IMG/VR virus record: IMGVR_UViG_3300021356_000206
Span: 1 to 21,005 of that record
Source: a virus
DNA length: 21,005 nucleotides
Direction: 5' to 3' (one strand)
In this document: piece by piece, positions 13,855-21,005 of the stretch
How positions within the stretch are numbered: position 1 is the first letter of the stretch
Layout of the letters: each line of letters opens with the position of its first letter
The notes under the pieces: model-generated
What the model saw: only the letters and a program-made list of their open reading frames with translations
Databases searched by the model: none
What the model was told of the DNA's origin: nothing
Made by a program: the position numbers and the translations under genes

Positions 13855-14802
13855 ATGGCTACTACTACAAGTATAACTACTACTTACGCAGGCGAATTTA
13901 GTGGCAAGTATATATCTGCTGCTTTATTATCGTCTCCGACAATCGAAAATGGAAACATTGAGATTAAACCAAACATTAAGTACAAAGAAGTAATCAAAAA
14001 AGTTGCAACTGATGCTAACGTAATCAAAGACGCTACTTGTGACTTTACAGACACTGCTACTGTTACTTTAACTGAAAGAATCCTACAACCAGAAGAGTTC
14101 CAAGTGAACTTAGAACTTTGTAAAAAAGACTTTATTTCTGACTGGGAAGCTGTTCAGATGGGATATTCTGCATATTCAAATATGCCTCCAAAATTCTCTG
14201 ATTTCTTAATCGGACACGTTGCAGGTTTAGTTGCAGAGAAAAACGAGCAAAACATCTGGGGTGGTGTTAACGGAAACGCAGGAGAATTTGACGGATTTAC
14301 AGTTACTATGTTAGCTGATTCAGACGTAAACGATGCTGCTAACGATTCAGAAACTGCATTTACAAGTTCTAACATCGTTTCTTTATTAGAAAACGTTGTT
14401 GACGCTTTACCTTCAGCAGTTTATGGAAAAGAAGATTTAAAAATCTATGTTCCAACAATTGCTTGGCAATCATACATCAGACAATTAGGCGGATATGCTG
14501 CGAATGGTGTTGGTGCTGCAGGTTACGAAAATAGAGGGTCTCAATGGTATAATCAAGGCAACGCTTTATCATTTGATGGTATTGAGGTTGTTTTAGCACC
14601 AGGAATGCCTTCTGACCATATTGTTGCAGGACAAAAATCTAACTTATATTTCGGTACAGGATTAATTTCTGACCACAATGAAGTAAAAGTATTAGATATG
14701 GCTGACTTAGACGGATCTCAAAATGTAAGAGTAATTATGAGATTTACGGCAGGTGTTCAGTATGGTATCGGAAGTGATCTAGCATTACTTACTTTAGCAT
14801 AA
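13855..14802 (+). CDS. Major capsid protein, HK97-fold type (315 aa)
   Basis: This 315-residue protein is the main head shell subunit. It begins MATTTSITTTYAGEFSGKYISAALLSSPTIENG. Further segments are typical of HK97-fold capsid proteins of this phage group: IKPNIKYKEVIKKVATDANVIKDATCDF, then PEEFQVNLELCKKDF, FLIGHVAGLVAEKNEQNIWGG, KIYVPTIAWQSYIRQLGG, and the C-terminal VRVIMRFTAGVQYGIGSDLALLTLA. Codons lean to C-ending forms (GAC, AAC) more than in neighbours, as expected of a highly expressed gene. It follows the scaffold by 12 bp and is followed by a hairpin. No long N-terminal pro-region is present, consistent with a separate scaffold gene. Confidence 0.88.
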   Translation: MATTTSITTTYAGEFSGKYISAALLSSPTIENGNIEIKPNIKYKEVIKKVATDANVIKDATCDFTDTATVTLTERILQPEEFQVNLELCKKDFISDWEAVQMGYSAYSNMPPKFSDFLIGHVAGLVAEKNEQNIWGGVNGNAGEFDGFTVTMLADSDVNDAANDSETAFTSSNIVSLLENVVDALPSAVYGKEDLKIYVPTIAWQSYIRQLGGYAANGVGAAGYENRGSQWYNQGNALSFDGIEVVLAPGMPSDHIVAGQKSNLYFGTGLISDHNEVKVLDMADLDGSQNVRVIMRFTAGVQYGIGSDLALLTLA

Positions 14803-14820
14803 TAAATTATTGTATAATCG

Positions 14821-14841
14821 ATGGGCGGGATTACCGCCCAT
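14821..14841 (+). terminator. Hairpin after the capsid gene (no U tract)
   Basis: ATGGGCGG (14821-14828) pairs perfectly with CCGCCCAT (14834-14841) around GATTA. No T run follows. It probably stabilises the capsid mRNA end or partly ends transcription, raising capsid output over downstream genes. Confidence 0.6.
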
Positions 14842-14860
14842 TAACTAAAACTATTATAAT

Positions 14861-15472
14861 ATGAGTTGCGATTTATCACAAGGAAGACAAAGACCCTGTA
14901 AAGATTCAGTAGGTGGATTGAAAGCAGTTTACTTTCTAAACTATGGAGAAAGTACATACGATGTTTCTTTTGATGCTACAAATACAGATCAAGTTGACGG
15001 ATTTGGAACAGGATTAACTTGTTACAGATATGACTTAAAAGGCAACTCCAATTTAGAGCAAACGATTGTATCTTCAACAGATACTGGAGGAACGTTTTTT
15101 GAGCAAGTTCTAACATTGGTTTTACCTAAACTTACTGTTAAAGATCATAAAGAATTAAAGTTATTATCTTTCGGGAGACCTCACGTTATCATTAAAGATA
15201 ACAATGACAATTATTTTGTTGCAGGTCTTGAGCACGGTATGGATGTAACAGGAGGAACAATTTCTTCTGGATCAGCGATGGGAGATTTAAGCGGATATAC
15301 ATTAACTTTAAGCGGAGGCGAAAGAGCTCCTGCTAACTTTATTGATGTTACTGCTGAAACAGACACACAATTAACATTTGGTGATTCAAGTACAATGACT
15401 GTTAGTCCAGGTTCTGCTTCAGATGTTGATGTAGATGACGATCAATCTGGAATACCAGGAGGAGGAAATTAA
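14861..15472 (+). CDS. Probable tail tube protein (203 aa)
   Basis: This 203-residue beta-rich protein begins MSCDLSQGRQRPCKDSVGGLKAVYFLNYGE. Notable segments are LTCYRYDLKGNSNLEQTI, GGTFFEQVLTLVLPKLTVKDHKELKLLSFGRPHVIIKDNNDNYFVAGLEHGMDVTGG and MGDLSGYTLTLSGGERAPANF. The pattern of strands with 'FGRPHVIIxD.N.N.F.AG.E.G...TGG..sG.AMGD..GYTLTL.G.E..PA' fits tail tube proteins of Bacteroidota phages, recalled rather than checked. The last 40 residues are an acidic, low-complexity tail ending SGIPGGGN. It lies between the capsid and a strong terminator, apart from the other tail genes. Confidence 0.62.
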   Translation: MSCDLSQGRQRPCKDSVGGLKAVYFLNYGESTYDVSFDATNTDQVDGFGTGLTCYRYDLKGNSNLEQTIVSSTDTGGTFFEQVLTLVLPKLTVKDHKELKLLSFGRPHVIIKDNNDNYFVAGLEHGMDVTGGTISSGSAMGDLSGYTLTLSGGERAPANFIDVTAETDTQLTFGDSSTMTVSPGSASDVDVDDDQSGIPGGGN

Positions 15473-15490
15473 TGATTTCATAACCTTTGT

Positions 15491-15520
15491 AAAAAGCCTC
15501 GCATTAAGCGGGGCTTTTTT
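15491..15520 (+). terminator. Strong rho-independent terminator
   Basis: AAAAAGCCTCGC (15491-15502) pairs with GCGGGGCTTTTT (15508-15519), with one G-U pair and loop ATTAA, and a T tract follows. The A5 on the left arm makes it usable from the other strand also. It closes the head unit ending with the tube gene. Confidence 0.92.
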
Positions 15521-15556
15521 ATTAAAACACTATTGTACTTTTTTGATTATCTATAT

Positions 15557-15913
15557 ATGATAGTATTACAACCTATTACAACTTCTCAAACGTTACGGTT
15601 TATACCAAGATCTTATAAAGAAGATAGTTTGGTTCAGCTCGTAATTACAGAAGACGGTACAAGAAAAACAGAAACCTTAACAGGCTTAACTGCAACATAC
15701 AATGGTAACTTTATTGACTTACCTTGTACGTTTAGCATATTATCAGAAGGTAAGTTATATTCTATTGAACTCACTAGGTCTGGTAATTTATTATATAGAG
15801 ATAAAGTATATTGTACTTCTAAGACAGACAGAACAATACCGCACACACTAAATACAGGTAAGTATGATGAGCATACTGCATCTCCTACAGGACAAAAATA
15901 CATAACAATTTAA
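15557..15913 (+). CDS. Small beta-rich virion-associated protein (118 aa)
   Basis: I chose ATG 15557 (MIVLQPITTSQTLRFIPRSY) instead of the longer TTG frame from 15533, because the extra residues MYFFDYLY lie in the stretch right after the terminator. The 118-residue product is nearly all strands (SLVQLVITEDGTRKTETL, FIDLPCTFSILSEGKLYSIELTRSGNLLYRDKVYCTS) and ends HTLNTGKYDEHTASPTGQKYITI. Small beta proteins with this pattern (F.L..... LYRG.I(F/Y)CT.qt) appear, from memory, near portal genes of Bacteroidota phages with no proven role. It lies 1 bp before the portal gene. Confidence 0.62.
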   Translation: MIVLQPITTSQTLRFIPRSYKEDSLVQLVITEDGTRKTETLTGLTATYNGNFIDLPCTFSILSEGKLYSIELTRSGNLLYRDKVYCTSKTDRTIPHTLNTGKYDEHTASPTGQKYITI

Positions 15914-15914
15914 T

Positions 15915-17156
15915 ATGGCAAGAAGAAGAAAAACACAAGAGTTCAAGGACAATATTAGAGTTGTTAATTTACAAGGATATACGATTCCTGAAATAAAGGA
16001 ACATTATAAGAATGATTGGGTAACTTATGGAGAAGAAAATGATTACTTTGACAACCTAATAGACTTGTATTTAAGCAGCCCTACTAACTCTTGTTGCGTC
16101 AACGGTATCGTAGATATGATTTATGGTAGAGGATTAGATGCAACAGATAGTTCTGAGAAACCTGAAATGTATGCTGAAATGAAACAGCTATTAAAGCCTG
16201 ATCAAGTTAAAAGAGTAGTAAACGATTTTAAGTTATTAGGTCAAGCTGCAATACAAGTAGTATACAACAGAAACAAGACCAAGATTATGAATATACTTCA
16301 TTTTCCTATGGAAACGTTAAGAGCTGAAAAAGCTCAAGACGGAATAATAAAAGCTTATTATTATCATCCTAAATGGTCTGAAATAAAACCTACGGATAAA
16401 CCTAAAAGGATTCCTACGTTTGGAAACGGAAGAAGAGGTGATTTAAGAGAGCTTTATATATGTAAACCATATAGACCAGGCTTCTATTATTATGCACCTG
16501 TAGATTATCACGGATGTCTACAGTATTGCTCTCTAGAAGAAGAGGTATCAAACTACCACATAAACAACATAAAAAACGGCTTACAGCCGTCTTTACTGAT
16601 AAACTTTAACAATGGTGTGCCTGATGAAGAGGCACAACAAATTATCGAAAGAAAGATTCAAGACAAATTTGGAGGAACTTCTAACTCTGGTAAGTTTATT
16701 TTAGCGTTTAATGATGATCCAGATAGAAAGGCAGACATCGAACCTATACATTTACCTGATGCTCACGCTCAATATCAATTCTTAGCCGATGAAGCGAGAG
16801 AAAAAATAATGTTAGGTCACAGAGTTGTTTCTCCAATATTGCTTGGTATAAAAGATAATACAGGCTTTGGTAATAACGCAGAGGAGCTTAGAACAGCTTC
16901 AATCCTTATGGATAACATAGTTGTTAGACCATTCCAACAAGCGCTCTTAGAATGCTTTAAAATGCTTCTAGAGTTTAACCAGATAGATCTTAACTTATAC
17001 TTTGTAACTCTACAACCAATTGAGTTTACTGAATTAGACAATATTCAGACTCAAATTAAGAGAGAAGAAGAGACAGGTGAGAAGTTATCTGCTATAGATA
17101 AAATTAAGAATATATTTAAAACAAAAGAAGATGAAGGCACTATTCATAACGACTGA
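15915..17156 (+). CDS. Portal protein (413 aa)
   Basis: The portal forms the twelve-subunit ring at the head vertex through which DNA passes. The 413-residue protein has the usual order: N-terminal region (WVTYGEENDYFDNLIDLYLSSPTNSCCVNGIVDMIYGRGL), a strand-rich clip/wing region, then SLEEEVSNYHINNIKNGLQPSLLINFNNG at residues 206-234, NSGKFILAFNDD at 257-268, the helix DAHAQYQFLADEAREKIMLGHRVVSPILLGI at 282-312, and GFGNNAEELRTASILMDNIVV at 317-337. These are the standard landmarks of HK97/SPP1-type portals. It overlaps the connector gene by 26 bp. Its place after the capsid gene is unusual, and no terminase is next to it in this window. Confidence 0.87.
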   Translation: MARRRKTQEFKDNIRVVNLQGYTIPEIKEHYKNDWVTYGEENDYFDNLIDLYLSSPTNSCCVNGIVDMIYGRGLDATDSSEKPEMYAEMKQLLKPDQVKRVVNDFKLLGQAAIQVVYNRNKTKIMNILHFPMETLRAEKAQDGIIKAYYYHPKWSEIKPTDKPKRIPTFGNGRRGDLRELYICKPYRPGFYYYAPVDYHGCLQYCSLEEEVSNYHINNIKNGLQPSLLINFNNGVPDEEAQQIIERKIQDKFGGTSNSGKFILAFNDDPDRKADIEPIHLPDAHAQYQFLADEAREKIMLGHRVVSPILLGIKDNTGFGNNAEELRTASILMDNIVVRPFQQALLECFKMLLEFNQIDLNLYFVTLQPIEFTELDNIQTQIKREEETGEKLSAIDKIKNIFKTKEDEGTIHND

Positions 17157-17640
17157 TGATCTAAGAAGAAAATCCATCATAGGTGGAAATGTAGATGCTG
17201 ATAAATTCATTCAGTTTATTGAGGTGTCTCAAGATATACATATTCAAAATTATTTAGGTACTAAACTATACAACAAGATCTCTACCTTGATTACAAGCGA
17301 TACTATAGATGATGCAGGTAATTCAGATTACAAGACTTTGTTAAACACATATATAACACCAATGTTAATATGGTTTGCTCAGTCAGACTATTATATGTTT
17401 GCGTCTTATCAAGTAAGCAATGGTGGAGTATTTAGACATCGAAGCGAGTCATCAGAGACTCCTTCGATGCAAGAAATTAAATCTTTAGTTGATAGCTCTA
17501 GAGATAAAGCTGAGTTTTATGTACGTAGGTTTTTAGATTATATGGATAACAACAGTAATTTGTTTCCTGAATATAATGAATCTAATGAGGATGGTATGTA
17601 CCCAGATAAAAATGAGAATTTTAATAGCTGGGTATTATAA
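17131..17640 (+). CDS. Head-tail connector-like protein (169 aa)
   Basis: This 169-residue protein begins MKALFITTDDLRRKSIIGGNVDADKFIQFIEVSQDIHIQNYLGTKLYNKI. It continues as helices (LLNTYITPMLIWFAQSDYYMFASYQVSNGGVF and EIKSLVDSSRDKAEFYVRRFLDYM) and ends in an acidic Asn-rich tail. The motif D..KF...I..aQ......LG..LY..I is that of small helical adaptor proteins that sit on the portal; I associate it with the DUF6712-type family, unchecked. It overlaps the portal gene by 26 bp, in line with joint assembly. The next gene starts with TAATG overlap. Confidence 0.7.
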   Translation: MKALFITTDDLRRKSIIGGNVDADKFIQFIEVSQDIHIQNYLGTKLYNKISTLITSDTIDDAGNSDYKTLLNTYITPMLIWFAQSDYYMFASYQVSNGGVFRHRSESSETPSMQEIKSLVDSSRDKAEFYVRRFLDYMDNNSNLFPEYNESNEDGMYPDKNENFNSWVL

Positions 17641-17738
17641 TGAGGAAACCTACTTATAAACCAAAAGAAAAGAATATAGTAAAGTTAAAGTCTTTTATAG
17701 AAAAGATAATGCAGAAGGATAACAAAACAAAAAAATAA
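17640..17738 (+). CDS. Tiny basic protein (32 aa)
   Basis: The frame from ATG 17640 to TAA 17736-17738 gives MRKPTYKPKEKNIVKLKSFIEKIMQKDNKTKK, 32 residues and very basic. It overlaps the upstream stop by one base (TAATG) and ends 3 bp before the fibre gene, filling the gap exactly. The spacing supports a translated gene, but so short a product could be a coupling peptide only. Function unknown. Confidence 0.5.
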   Translation: MRKPTYKPKEKNIVKLKSFIEKIMQKDNKTKK

Positions 17739-17741
17739 TTT

Positions 17742-20700
17742 ATGGGTACTACATTAACAGGTAAGGTAATATCGGCTACCTATGATGCGTTACTAAAAGT
17801 AACAGATAATGATGCTATAACATCAACAGCAAAAAGAATAACAGATGGTTTAGGGAACGATACTCCCTTATATATCTCAACAACTAGAATAGGAATAGGA
17901 GTTAGCCCTACAACTACTTTTCACGTTTCAGGTAATTCTCAGATAGGAGGTAATTTAACTGTAACAGGAGACTTATTAGTTGAGGGAAGCACAACAACAA
18001 TTGATACAGAAACATTAAGTGTAGAAGATCCGTTAATTATTGTTGGTAGTAATAATACTACAAGTGACGCAGTAGATCTAGGAATCTACGGCGTCTATGA
18101 CACTTCAGGATCACAAAACTTATATGCAGGTATATTTAGAAGAGCTGCAGATAATAAATTTCACATATTTAGAGATCTTCAAACAGAACCAACAACTACA
18201 GTAAATTTAAGTGGAACAGGATATGCAAGAGCAAGTTTAGTTCTAGGTACTTTAGAGTTTGAATCTCTTAAGGATTTAGGAGAATCAATTACAATCACAA
18301 AATTTGTTGATCAAGCTGACGGCATTTCAAGTAATGATAATGACACAACAATACCTACAAGTGCTGCAGTAAAAGATTATGTAGATAATAATTCTAGTAA
18401 TACTTTAGCTGAAGTTTTGGTTGAAGGAGACACAACAGGAGGAGGGAATATTGTATTTGGAGATTCAGATGTTTTCCTTACAGACGATACTTTAATGTTC
18501 GGAGCCTCTAATGATTTAGTTATTTATCACGATGGAAGCAATAGTTTTATAAGAGAAAAAGGTACTGGTAATTTGTATATTGACGGAGAAACTTCTATTA
18601 GTTTAAGAAAATATACTGGTGCTGAAAATATGCTAGTTGCTAATACAGATGGTTCTGTAGAATTATATTATGATGATAGTAAGAAACTTGAAACGACTTC
18701 AACAGGCGTTACAGTTACAGGTGCAGTTAGTGCTACTACTTTTTCTGGCGAATTAGATGGCACAATAAGTTCAGCGACTACTGCAACAACACAAAGTCAA
18801 AATGATAATAGTACAAAAGTAGCAACAACTGCTTATGTAGATTTAGCAGTAGATGGAGTAGATACTTTAGCAGAAATACTAGCAAACGGAAACACTACAG
18901 GAGCAACAAAAATAGAAGTTGATAACACTTCAAGTGGTATAGATTTTATTGATGATGCAAAATTAAGAATAGGAACAGACAATGATTTATCTATATATCA
19001 TAGTAGTTCAAATAGTTTTATTGATGCTGATATAAACAATTTATATTTAAGAGTGCAAAGCATAGATTCAGATATGTTTTTACAATCTGATGACGGTTCA
19101 GGAGGTTTAGCTACTTATGTTTTTCTTGATGGTTCAACTGGAAAAGTAGAATTAAATCATTATGGTACTAAAAAGTTCGAAACAACAAGTGGAGGAGCTA
19201 CAGTTTCAGGTCTTTTAACTGTAAATGGAGATGGAGCAGGAAATGTTTTAAGTTTTGGTGTAGATAAAATTATACAATTTGATACGTCTTTAGATTTTTA
19301 TGACCTAAATGGTTTAGATACTGCTGCTACTATTGAAGTTGATGGAATAACTGCTGATACATTTAATGGTCAATTAAATGGTACAATATCTTCAAGTACA
19401 ACGGCGACTACACAAACACAATCAGATAATTCTACTAAAGTGGCTACAACTGCTTATGTAGATAATCAAGTTACAATACAAAGTTTAGGTATTTTAGGTG
19501 ATACAGGTAGTGGCTCTGTTGATTTAGATAGTCAAAACCTTACTGTTTCAGGAACTACTAATGAAATTCAAACTTCTGCAAGTGGACAAACAATAACAAT
19601 AGGTTTGCCAAATAATGTTACAATAACTGGCAATTTAACTGTTTCGGGAACTGGAGAATCATCTTTTGGTGGTGATGTAACAATAGATAACGACTTAACA
19701 GTAACAAACGATTTATATATACCAAGTTATATATATCACACAGGAGATACAAATACTTATTTTGGTTTTTCAGGTAATGATAATATTATATTTAGAACAG
19801 CAGGTTCTACAAGATTAGAAATAGCGTCTGATGGGCATATAGGAATAAACGAATCAGACCCAGATACGATTTTACATATATCTGACGGAAATACATCAGA
19901 CCCAAGCACAAATGCTCCTGTAATAAGATTACAAAATACAAGTGAAAATTGCTCAAATCCATTTACAGACGGAGATGTTATAGGAGGATTAGAGTTTTAT
20001 AATGACGAAATTTTCTGTGAAGATATTGGTTATCCAGATGGAGTTACTGCTTATTTTAGAGCAGTACACGATGGTTCTGATAGCCCAACACCTACATCAA
20101 GTTTAGAATTTGGTACAGGAACATTAGGTTCAGCTTCTACTCAAATGACTATTGATAGTTCTGGAAACGTAGGAATTGGAACTTCTTCACCTCAAGTGCC
20201 ATTACAAATAGGAACACATTTTACAACAGCTCCTGCTGATACTGGATTATGTGTTTCCAATAGAAAATCTATTCGTATTAATGATTCTGATGGTAATTAT
20301 AATTTCGGAGTTTATATAAAGCAAAATTATAGTGGTACTTCATATCTTATATTAGGTACAAGACATAATGGAACTGATACAGATGGATTATTTGTAAAAA
20401 ATGGTCAAGTAGGAATTGGAACTGATGCGCCTTCAACTGCTCTTGATGTAAATGGAGATGTTACAATAGGTAATAATGCTAGTATAAAAAGTATTGGTAG
20501 TATTAGAATTGATATTGATGAAGATGATAATTCTACAGGAAGATCTTTTCTTGTAAGAAATGACGGTGGCACAAATACTTTGTTTAAAATTCAAGAGGAT
20601 GGAAAAGTAGGAATTGGAGAAACAGACCCAGATGCTAAATTACATATAGTTACAAGTGACCAAAGTATTGCAAAATTTGAATCTTCAAATTCTGATGGTC

Positions 20701-21005
20701 CATATACTGCATATTATCAGGGTTCAACAGCATTAGGATTTATTGGCAATGCACAAGGATTAGCTAATGCTGGAAGTACAAATATGTGCGTTAGAGGGCA
20801 AAATGAATTAGTTTTTGCTATTAGTAGTAGTGAAAAAATGCGTATAGACAGTTCAGGAAACGTAGGAATTGGAACTGAATCGCCTGATGTTAAACTTCAC
20901 GTTGACGGAGGAGATTTAAGAGTTAGAGATAGTGGTAATGTAGCTATACAAATTGTAAGTTCAGATTCAAATAATTCAGCAATACAATTTGGAGATGATG
21001 GTGAT
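17742..21005 (+). CDS. Large repetitive tail fibre protein, 3' end outside the window (>1088 aa)
   Basis: The frame runs open from ATG 17742 to the right edge, at least 1088 codons. The start MGTTLTGKVISATYDALLKVTD leads to NLTVTGDLLVEGSTTTIDTETLSVEDPLIIVG, a module common in marine phage fibres. Two long repeats follow with NDL.IYH..SNSFI, VELYYDDSKKLETTSTGVTVTG and STKVATTAYVD. The second half has repeated VGIGT..P...L.V units (near 20170, 20410, 20610 and 20865) and AYF-type beta segments. Such units usually lead to a C-terminal self-cleaving chaperone domain, not visible here. The role is receptor binding. It starts 3 bp after the tiny gene. Codon use is simple and AT-rich; repeats suggest modular growth. 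Confidence 0.85.
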   Translation, partial: MGTTLTGKVISATYDALLKVTDNDAITSTAKRITDGLGNDTPLYISTTRIGIGVSPTTTFHVSGNSQIGGNLTVTGDLLVEGSTTTIDTETLSVEDPLIIVGSNNTTSDAVDLGIYGVYDTSGSQNLYAGIFRRAADNKFHIFRDLQTEPTTTVNLSGTGYARASLVLGTLEFESLKDLGESITITKFVDQADGISSNDNDTTIPTSAAVKDYVDNNSSNTLAEVLVEGDTTGGGNIVFGDSDVFLTDDTLMFGASNDLVIYHDGSNSFIREKGTGNLYIDGETSISLRKYTGAENMLVANTDGSVELYYDDSKKLETTSTGVTVTGAVSATTFSGELDGTISSATTATTQSQNDNSTKVATTAYVDLAVDGVDTLAEILANGNTTGATKIEVDNTSSGIDFIDDAKLRIGTDNDLSIYHSSSNSFIDADINNLYLRVQSIDSDMFLQSDDGSGGLATYVFLDGSTGKVELNHYGTKKFETTSGGATVSGLLTVNGDGAGNVLSFGVDKIIQFDTSLDFYDLNGLDTAATIEVDGITADTFNGQLNGTISSSTTATTQTQSDNSTKVATTAYVDNQVTIQSLGILGDTGSGSVDLDSQNLTVSGTTNEIQTSASGQTITIGLPNNVTITGNLTVSGTGESSFGGDVTIDNDLTVTNDLYIPSYIYHTGDTNTYFGFSGNDNIIFRTAGSTRLEIASDGHIGINESDPDTILHISDGNTSDPSTNAPVIRLQNTSENCSNPFTDGDVIGGLEFYNDEIFCEDIGYPDGVTAYFRAVHDGSDSPTPTSSLEFGTGTLGSASTQMTIDSSGNVGIGTSSPQVPLQIGTHFTTAPADTGLCVSNRKSIRINDSDGNYNFGVYIKQNYSGTSYLILGTRHNGTDTDGLFVKNGQVGIGTDAPSTALDVNGDVTIGNNASIKSIGSIRIDIDEDDNSTGRSFLVRNDGGTNTLFKIQEDGKVGIGETDPDAKLHIVTSDQSIAKFESSNSDGPYTAYYQGSTALGFIGNAQGLANAGSTNMCVRGQNELVFAISSSEKMRIDSSGNVGIGTESPDVKLHVDGGDLRVRDSGNVAIQIVSSDSNNSAIQFGDDGD
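18756..18842 (+). repeat. Fibre repeat, copy 1 (STKVATTAYVD unit)
   Basis: An 87-nt unit encoding DGTISSATTATTQSQNDNSTKVATTAYVD. A second copy of the same length lies at 19377-19463, 621 bp downstream. The two copies differ at many silent sites. Confidence 0.75.
19377..19463 (+). repeat. Fibre repeat, copy 2 (STKVATTAYVD unit)
   Basis: An 87-nt unit encoding NGTISSSTTATTQTQSDNSTKVATTAYVD, the partner of 18756-18842. Each follows a copy of the IYH/KKxETT module (about 18490-18755 and 18960-19376). Confidence 0.75.
20154..20183 (+). repeat. 30-bp direct repeat in the fibre gene, copy 1
   Basis: It encodes DSSGNVGIGT. It matches 20847-20876 at 28 of 30 bases, which is closer than most repeats in this gene and could allow recombination between them. 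Confidence 0.75.
20847..20876 (+). repeat. 30-bp direct repeat in the fibre gene, copy 2
   Basis: Partner of 20154-20183, also encoding DSSGNVGIGT. Related but weaker copies of the VGIG core lie near 20409 and 20608. Confidence 0.75.

Overview
The window reads as part of the genome of a tailed double-stranded DNA bacteriophage, most likely a siphovirus infecting a marine or aquatic Bacteroidota (Flavobacteriia-type) host. The DNA is strongly AT-rich. All supported genes lie on the + strand and are tightly packed, often with ATGA or TAATG overlaps. Starts follow A-rich leaders rather than clear Shine-Dalgarno sequences, which is usual in Bacteroidota. The tape measure, XkdF-type protease, portal and connector are of types I associate with Bacteroidota phages. 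Host and novelty are inferences from recalled protein style; no database search was run. No terminase, lysis, integrase or replication gene is visible, so this is an internal slice. The last gene runs off the right edge and the first is cut by the left edge.

Region 1 (1-2977) holds a run of very small accessory genes of unknown function. They are interrupted at 1079-1423 by a striking non-coding block. It contains six units of a 21-bp repeat in exact register, whose last two units also form a rho-independent terminator, followed by an AT-rich spacer with TTAACA hexamers spaced 11 bp apart and a Bacteroidota-like -7 box. This block could be an iteron-type replication origin or a multi-site operator.

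Region 2 (2978-3509) is a 532-bp gene-free stretch with several hairpins and dyads. It separates the small-gene region from the virion genes and probably carries the promoter and leader for the late operon.

Region 3 (3510-11406) is the tail module: a tail assembly chaperone gene with a probable -1 frameshift at a T10 run (lambda G/GT-like), tail completion and neck proteins, two large tail structural proteins, and the tape measure. Region 4 (11445-15472) is the head module: XkdF-like protease, a small Cys-rich protein, a decoration or fibre-like protein, an acidic scaffold-like protein, the major capsid protein, and a probable tail tube protein closed by a strong terminator. Region 5 (15557-21005) holds a small structural protein, the portal, a connector, a tiny basic protein and a large repetitive tail fibre.

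Two points stand out. First, the virion gene order is turned round compared with the usual terminase-portal-protease-capsid-connector-tail order: tail genes come first and the portal follows the capsid. Second, about 190 nt of the chaperone gene (4031-4220) appear to be read in two frames.
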